Origin: JAQBFJ01 sp032123435
Lineage (GTDB): Bacteria; Verrucomicrobiota; Kiritimatiellia; UBA8416; JAQBFJ01
Assembly: GCA_032123435.1 (NCBI GenBank)
Contig: JAQBFJ010000288.1
Span: forward strand, 1 to 9,659
Length of the DNA: 9,659 nucleotides
Direction: 5' to 3'
Position 1 is the stretch's first letter, and every line of letters begins with the position of its first letter. The notes under the pieces are model-generated. The model was not told the DNA's origin, did no database searches, and saw nothing but the letters and a program-made list of their open reading frames with translations. The translations under genes and the position numbers were made by a program. Shown in pieces: positions 6,841 to 9,659 of this stretch.

Positions 6841-7890
6841 CTATTCTATATTTTGATCAAGAATAATCATTGCTTTGACCACGCCTTCTTGATACCCGGC
6901 TACAACATCAAAAGCTTTTTTAGTATCCTTGAATGGAAACCTGTGCGTAAGCATGAAATCTACATCCGCCCGCCCGCTCTGAATAAGATCCACTGCCGCC
7001 TGCATGCAGTCATTTTGACGGCGGACATTCTGAATACAAATCTCTTTTCGCCTTATACTGTCTATGGAAAAAGAAATCTTCTCCTCGGACGGGATACCGA
7101 CAATCATCAATTTCCCGCCTGGCTTCAACAACTGAATCGCCTGATCCAACGCCTCCTGACTGCCACAACACTCAAAAACAGCGTCCAGTAGACCCGGCTC
7201 AGAAGCCACGACCTCTGCCACAACATCCTGCCGATCCGGGTTGCCAGTCCAACATGCACCCGCGCCCTTTGCTGCATTCAGCCGACTATCTATTTTATCT
7301 GTAACGTATATTTTTTTCGCACCACCGGCAATCGCGGACAAAAGCACACTTAATCCTATTGGCCCGCATCCAAGAATGCCTATACATGCGCCGGTCATGC
7401 GTTCCAGAAAAAGCGTGGAATACAAACCTATTGAAAGAGGCTCCGCCAAAGCCGCCTTCTCCAATGTCATATCCTGCGATACCGGAAAACAACACTCCTC
7501 CGGCATAACAATATATTCGGATAAACATCCTTCCGCCTGACCCGGACAACCAAGAAAACGAAGAGTTCGGCACGTATGAGACCGGCCAGCCCTGCATTGA
7601 TCACACTCGCCACAAGATATCGCCGGGTCTACCGCAACACGATCACCCCGTTTGACTCTTTTAACTCCCTTTCCCACATCTTCAACAATTCCCGCAAATT
7701 CATGTCCGACACGATACGGATATTTAACAATCTGACTACCTATTCTGCCTGAAACATAATAATGCACATCCGACCCGCAAACACCCACAACCCCAACCCT
7801 GATCAACACATCGGCATCACACCCTATGCGCGGATCCGGCACTTCCATAACGTCCATTTGCTTTAGCCCGGTAAGCACCATTGCTTTCAT
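6841..7890 (-). CDS. Zinc-dependent polyol/sugar dehydrogenase (sorbitol/xylitol dehydrogenase-like MDR)
   Basis: Cytoplasmic medium-chain dehydrogenase of 349 residues, normal for the sorbitol/threonine dehydrogenase group. Catalytic zinc ligands are visible as Cys38 (VCGSD), His63-Glu64 (GHE) and Glu150 (AEPLS). The structural zinc loop is complete, with Cys93, Cys96, Cys99 and Cys107. The Rossmann motif GCGPIG lies at 174-179, and the acidic residue Asp198 at the end of the next strand (YVTD) favours NAD over NADP. The GRIG segment after the catalytic cysteine resembles sorbitol and xylitol dehydrogenases. The enzyme would oxidise a polyol or sugar hydroxyl to a ketone, or run the reverse reaction. 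ATG start; a GGAG lies 11 bases upstream. It directly precedes the binding-protein gene (19-base gap), so the imported sugar or a derivative is the likely substrate. L-threonine dehydrogenase activity cannot be excluded from sequence alone. Confidence 0.92.
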   Translation of the reverse strand: MKAMVLTGLKQMDVMEVPDPRIGCDADVLIRVGVVGVCGSDVHYYVSGRIGSQIVKYPYRVGHEFAGIVEDVGKGVKRVKRGDRVAVDPAISCGECDQCRAGRSHTCRTLRFLGCPGQAEGCLSEYIVMPEECCFPVSQDMTLEKAALAEPLSIGLYSTLFLERMTGACIGILGCGPIGLSVLLSAIAGGAKKIYVTDKIDSRLNAAKGAGACWTGNPDRQDVVAEVVASEPGLLDAVFECCGSQEALDQAIQLLKPGGKLMIVGIPSEEKISFSIDSIRRKEICIQNVRRQNDCMQAAVDLIQSGRADVDFMLTHRFPFKDTKKAFDVVAGYQEGVVKAMIILDQNIE

Positions 7891-7918
7891 AAACTACATG
7901 TCTCCATCTGACTTTAAA

Positions 7919-7961
7919 AACATATGTTGTTTATTATCCTTATCAAAATACACGAAGGATA
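7919..7961 (-). promoter_or_regulatory. Candidate promoter with overlapping operator upstream of the dehydrogenase operon
   Basis: Reading the minus strand, TTGATA (7946-7941) and TATGTT (7924-7919) are separated by 16 bases and resemble -35 and -10 boxes with five and four of six matches. They lie 28 bases before the dehydrogenase ATG. A perfect 7-bp inverted repeat, TATCCTT (7935-7941) and AAGGATA (7955-7961), overlaps the -35 box and could be a regulator site. It could also form a hairpin, but no T-run follows. If real, the dehydrogenase and ABC genes could be expressed separately from the MFS gene upstream. Confidence 0.35.
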
Positions 7962-7976
7962 CAAAACCTTGTTTCA

Positions 7977-9185
7977 TTATTTCGTACCATTAACACCGCT
8001 CCCTGTTCGACCCATCGTTGCTTTTATCACAAAAATTAGAAGAAAAAACAGAATACTGCCTGTAAAATAAATCGCCCTGATCCCCAGCCAGCAGGCTACT
8101 GCTCCGCTCATAAGCGGAGCTGCCACAAGACCAATCGCTTTAGCCGTGCCTGCCCAGCCAAATATCATGCCACGCTGTTTTTCCGGCGTCGTTTTGGCAA
8201 GCCAGATCTGACACATGGGATCAAGCCCGCCGGCACAGAAAACCATTCCAAACCGCGCCGGAAAAAGAAGCCCGAATCCGCGCGCAAGTCCTTGCACAAT
8301 CATGAACACGGATGCGCCAAGCGCTGATAATATCGCAACCTTTGACGGCGATACTCGATCCGCTAATCGCCCCAGCAATATACCTGAACATAAACCAGCC
8401 ACCCCGCTTATCGCGCCAATCGTCCCCGTCCACAAGGAAACACCTTGAAGTTTACCGTGTATCTCCTGGACCAGCAATGACAAGAACGAAGTGTCGAATT
8501 GACGAACAAACGCTATAACAGCAATTAACAGAAGAATCGGAAGCGCAATCTTTAACTGCGACAAGCTTCTTCCTTTTATTTTATGCAGTTTGATCTCAGC
8601 GTCACCATCATGTCTATCAGCTTTTTCGACCGTTCCAAAAATGACAAGACAACCACCCAGAAGCAGAAGAAAGCCGGACACAAAGAACGCATTACGATAC
8701 CCGAAAAGATTCGCAAATATCCCGCCGAGGAACATTCCTGTCATACTGCCTGAATACACTGCGGCACTTAACGTCCCCAGAGCAACGCCACTGCGGTTTG
8801 ACGGCGCATTGACTGCCACCATTACCTGTGCCGCGGTCATTGTGCCGGTAAACGCGCCCTGCATCAACCTGAGCAATACCAGTTGCAATGGACTGGTTAC
8901 CGTGCCCATTAACAGCAGGATTATCGAAGCGGCAAAATTAGCCCTCAACAACATAAGACGTCGCCCATGCCGGTCGGCAAGAATACCCCAGACGGGAGCA
9001 AAAAAAGCCATAGCCAATGGTGTTACGGCCCCAAACAGAGCAATCCACATTTTTAGCTTGATAGGATCATTTACACCAAGCTCCTGCATGAAATACGGAG
9101 CGAACGGCACACCAAACGAAAAACCCATAATGCTGAGAAACTGTGACATCCAGATGAACGTTACATTTCGTTTCCAGTGATGCAA
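7977..9185 (-). CDS. Major facilitator superfamily transporter, MdtG-like
   Basis: Integral membrane transporter of about 402 residues with roughly twelve hydrophobic segments. The MFS motif A, GILADRHGRR, appears at residues 67-76 between segments two and three, and a second copy, GRLADRVSPSK, appears in the C-terminal half, as expected for a duplicated six-helix fold. The N-terminus (HWKRN, GFSFGVPFAPYF, ELGV) and the segment LWTGTIGAISGVAGLCSGILLG resemble the MdtG group of proton-driven drug-efflux carriers. Because it heads a sugar operon, it may instead move a sugar or pathway by-product. The start is inferred to be TTG at 9185, preceded by GGGGGT 5 bases upstream; the next in-frame ATG, 12 codons on, would cut into the first segment. 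It is separated from the dehydrogenase by 86 bases, so it may share a transcript or be read separately. Family is firm; direction and cargo are unknown. Confidence 0.88.
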   Translation of the reverse strand: MHHWKRNVTFIWMSQFLSIMGFSFGVPFAPYFMQELGVNDPIKLKMWIALFGAVTPLAMAFFAPVWGILADRHGRRLMLLRANFAASIILLLMGTVTSPLQLVLLRLMQGAFTGTMTAAQVMVAVNAPSNRSGVALGTLSAAVYSGSMTGMFLGGIFANLFGYRNAFFVSGFLLLLGGCLVIFGTVEKADRHDGDAEIKLHKIKGRSLSQLKIALPILLLIAVIAFVRQFDTSFLSLLVQEIHGKLQGVSLWTGTIGAISGVAGLCSGILLGRLADRVSPSKVAILSALGASVFMIVQGLARGFGLLFPARFGMVFCAGGLDPMCQIWLAKTTPEKQRGMIFGWAGTAKAIGLVAAPLMSGAVACWLGIRAIYFTGSILFFLLIFVIKATMGRTGSGVNGTK

Positions 9186-9424
9186 TTACTACCCCCATAC
9201 AGCAGATAAATTAATCAATCATTCCAGCCAAACCTTCGCATCAGTGCAAATTACAATTTAATCCCGGATTGGTGTTTTTTCTAGAATGACAATAGCGTTC
9301 AAAAAAGCCATAGTCAACCCAAGTTCCTATACGCGTAAATAAGGATCAAGCCGGTTTTCCCCGGCCATTATTGCGTTAACCTGCTTATTGCACGAGTTCA
9401 GAATGCGTAAGCGCCAAGGAGCCA
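9186..9424. other. Upstream region of the MFS gene without recognisable genes
   Basis: No convincing coding frame. The region is AT-rich near the MFS start. Reading the minus strand, TTGCAC and TGGAAT are separated by 17 bases (about 9216-9244) and could be a weak promoter. The 11-base palindrome AATCCCGGATT lies at 9260-9270. A 5-bp stem GCCGG/CCGGC with a TTTTCC loop lies at 9350-9365, without a following T-run. None of these is strong enough to assign a function. Confidence 0.35.
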
Positions 9425-9558
9425 GATGTTCGGCTATAGTATCTATGCCGAACGTCGCAGAACGCAGGCGATTGCGTACTCTGGGCTCGCCTTCGGTGAA
9501 GAAAACCGAACACAGTCTTGGAGCCTAGCTCTGCGCCTGACCCCGAAAAAAGTTCGGG
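9425..9558 (+). ncRNA. Candidate structured RNA or element-end hairpin cluster
   Basis: Three adjacent foldable units. First, 9425-9439 pairs with 9443-9456: 14 bp with one bulged T (9435), one G-T wobble and a three-base loop. Second, CAGGCG (9465-9470) pairs with CGCCTG (9534-9539), enclosing CTGGGCTC (9481-9488) with GAGCCTAG (9521-9528, one wobble), which encloses TTCGGT (9492-9497) with ACCGAA (9505-9510). Third, CCCGAA (9542-9547) pairs with TTCGGG (9553-9558). The wobble pairs work only when the plus strand is the RNA, which weakly favours that orientation. No long T-run follows the last stem, so it is not a clear terminator. I recognise no known RNA family. It may be a leader for the frame at 9592, a small RNA, or the terminal region of a mobile element. 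Confidence 0.4.
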
Positions 9559-9591
9559 ACAAGTGATGCGGCATTTGTTATACCATGGTGC

Positions 9592-9659
9592 ATGAATACC
9601 ACAATAACGATTCAGGAACGGTTGACGTGCACCGATGCAGTGGCGCTGGTCAAGGAATG
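9592..9659 (+). CDS. Possible start of an unidentified gene, cut by the window edge
   Basis: An open frame from the ATG at 9592 reads MNTTITIQERLTCTDAVALV and two further residues before the sequence ends. Codon use, with many G/C third positions and no odd residues, is compatible with a real gene, but 22 codons prove little. No good ribosome-binding site precedes the ATG; an ATG at 9585 opens a different frame with a less protein-like product. The hairpin cluster just upstream raises the possibility of a transposase or other mobile-element gene. I do not recognise the protein. Confidence 0.3.
   Translation, partial: MNTTITIQERLTCTDAVALVKE

Noticed and set aside
8590..9180. Plus-strand open frame of 196 codons opposite the MFS gene
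   Set aside because: Antisense shadow of a clear membrane transporter. Its proline-, arginine- and asparagine-rich translation is what the reverse of hydrophobic codons produces.
9001..9313. 13-base direct repeat AAAAAAGCCATAG at 9001-9013 and 9301-9313
   Set aside because: One copy is inside the MFS coding region, similarity does not extend much beyond 13 bases, and about one such match is expected by chance in a window of this size.
9400..9560. Integron attC site, tRNA or CRISPR repeat as an explanation of the right-end palindromes
   Set aside because: No matching pair of conserved attC core sites, no T-loop or cloverleaf signature, and no regularly spaced repeats.

Overview
This window holds a compact sugar-uptake and catabolism locus, probably from a member of the PVC group (a Lentisphaerota, Kiritimatiellota or Verrucomicrobiota relative). 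That assignment rests on gene content and on the look of the proteins, not on a marker gene: a uroporphyrinogen-decarboxylase-like (URO-D-like) protein and a Gfo/Idh/MocA oxidoreductase with a GYGGAFNMG start motif sit beside an AraC regulator and a ribose-type ABC importer. Base composition is moderate and fairly even. Several genes appear to use GTG or TTG starts (substrate-binding protein, ABC ATPase, MFS).

Layout, left to right. Positions 1-188 carry the N-terminus of a Gfo/Idh/MocA oxidoreductase (minus strand, runs off the left edge). Positions 382-1014 carry an SGNH esterase that closely resembles acetylxylan esterase Axe2 (minus). Positions 1129-1947 carry an AraC-family regulator (minus). 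A divergent intergenic region of about 180 bp follows, with a good promoter, a strong ribosome-binding site and a 21-bp-spaced direct repeat. It leads into the URO-D-like gene at 2130-3203 (plus). That gene converges, with a 10-bp gap, on a minus-strand cluster transcribed from right to left: MFS transporter (9185-7977), zinc-dependent polyol/sugar dehydrogenase (7890-6841), lipoprotein sugar-binding protein (6821-5820), double-domain ABC ATPase (5737-4214) and ABC permease (4197-3214). The last four are tightly spaced and look like one operon.

Reading the genes together: a small sugar or sugar derivative binds the lipoprotein, enters through the ATPase/permease, is stripped of acyl groups by the cytoplasmic SGNH esterase, and is oxidised by the NAD-type dehydrogenase and possibly the Gfo/Idh enzyme. 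The AraC protein is the obvious local regulator. The URO-D-like protein belongs to the superfamily that includes corrinoid-linked methyltransferases, so demethylation of a methylated sugar is possible but unproven. The Axe2-like esterase hints at xylan-derived acetylated sugars. This is inference.

The right end (9186-9659) is different in character. After the MFS upstream region comes a block of nested inverted repeats at 9425-9558: a 14-bp hairpin, a multi-stem domain, and a third hairpin. A short open frame starts at 9592 and leaves the window. This could be a structured RNA, a leader, or the end of a mobile element. It is the least explained DNA here. I saw no tRNA, rRNA, CRISPR array or complete insertion sequence, and no clear evidence of a wholly new system.
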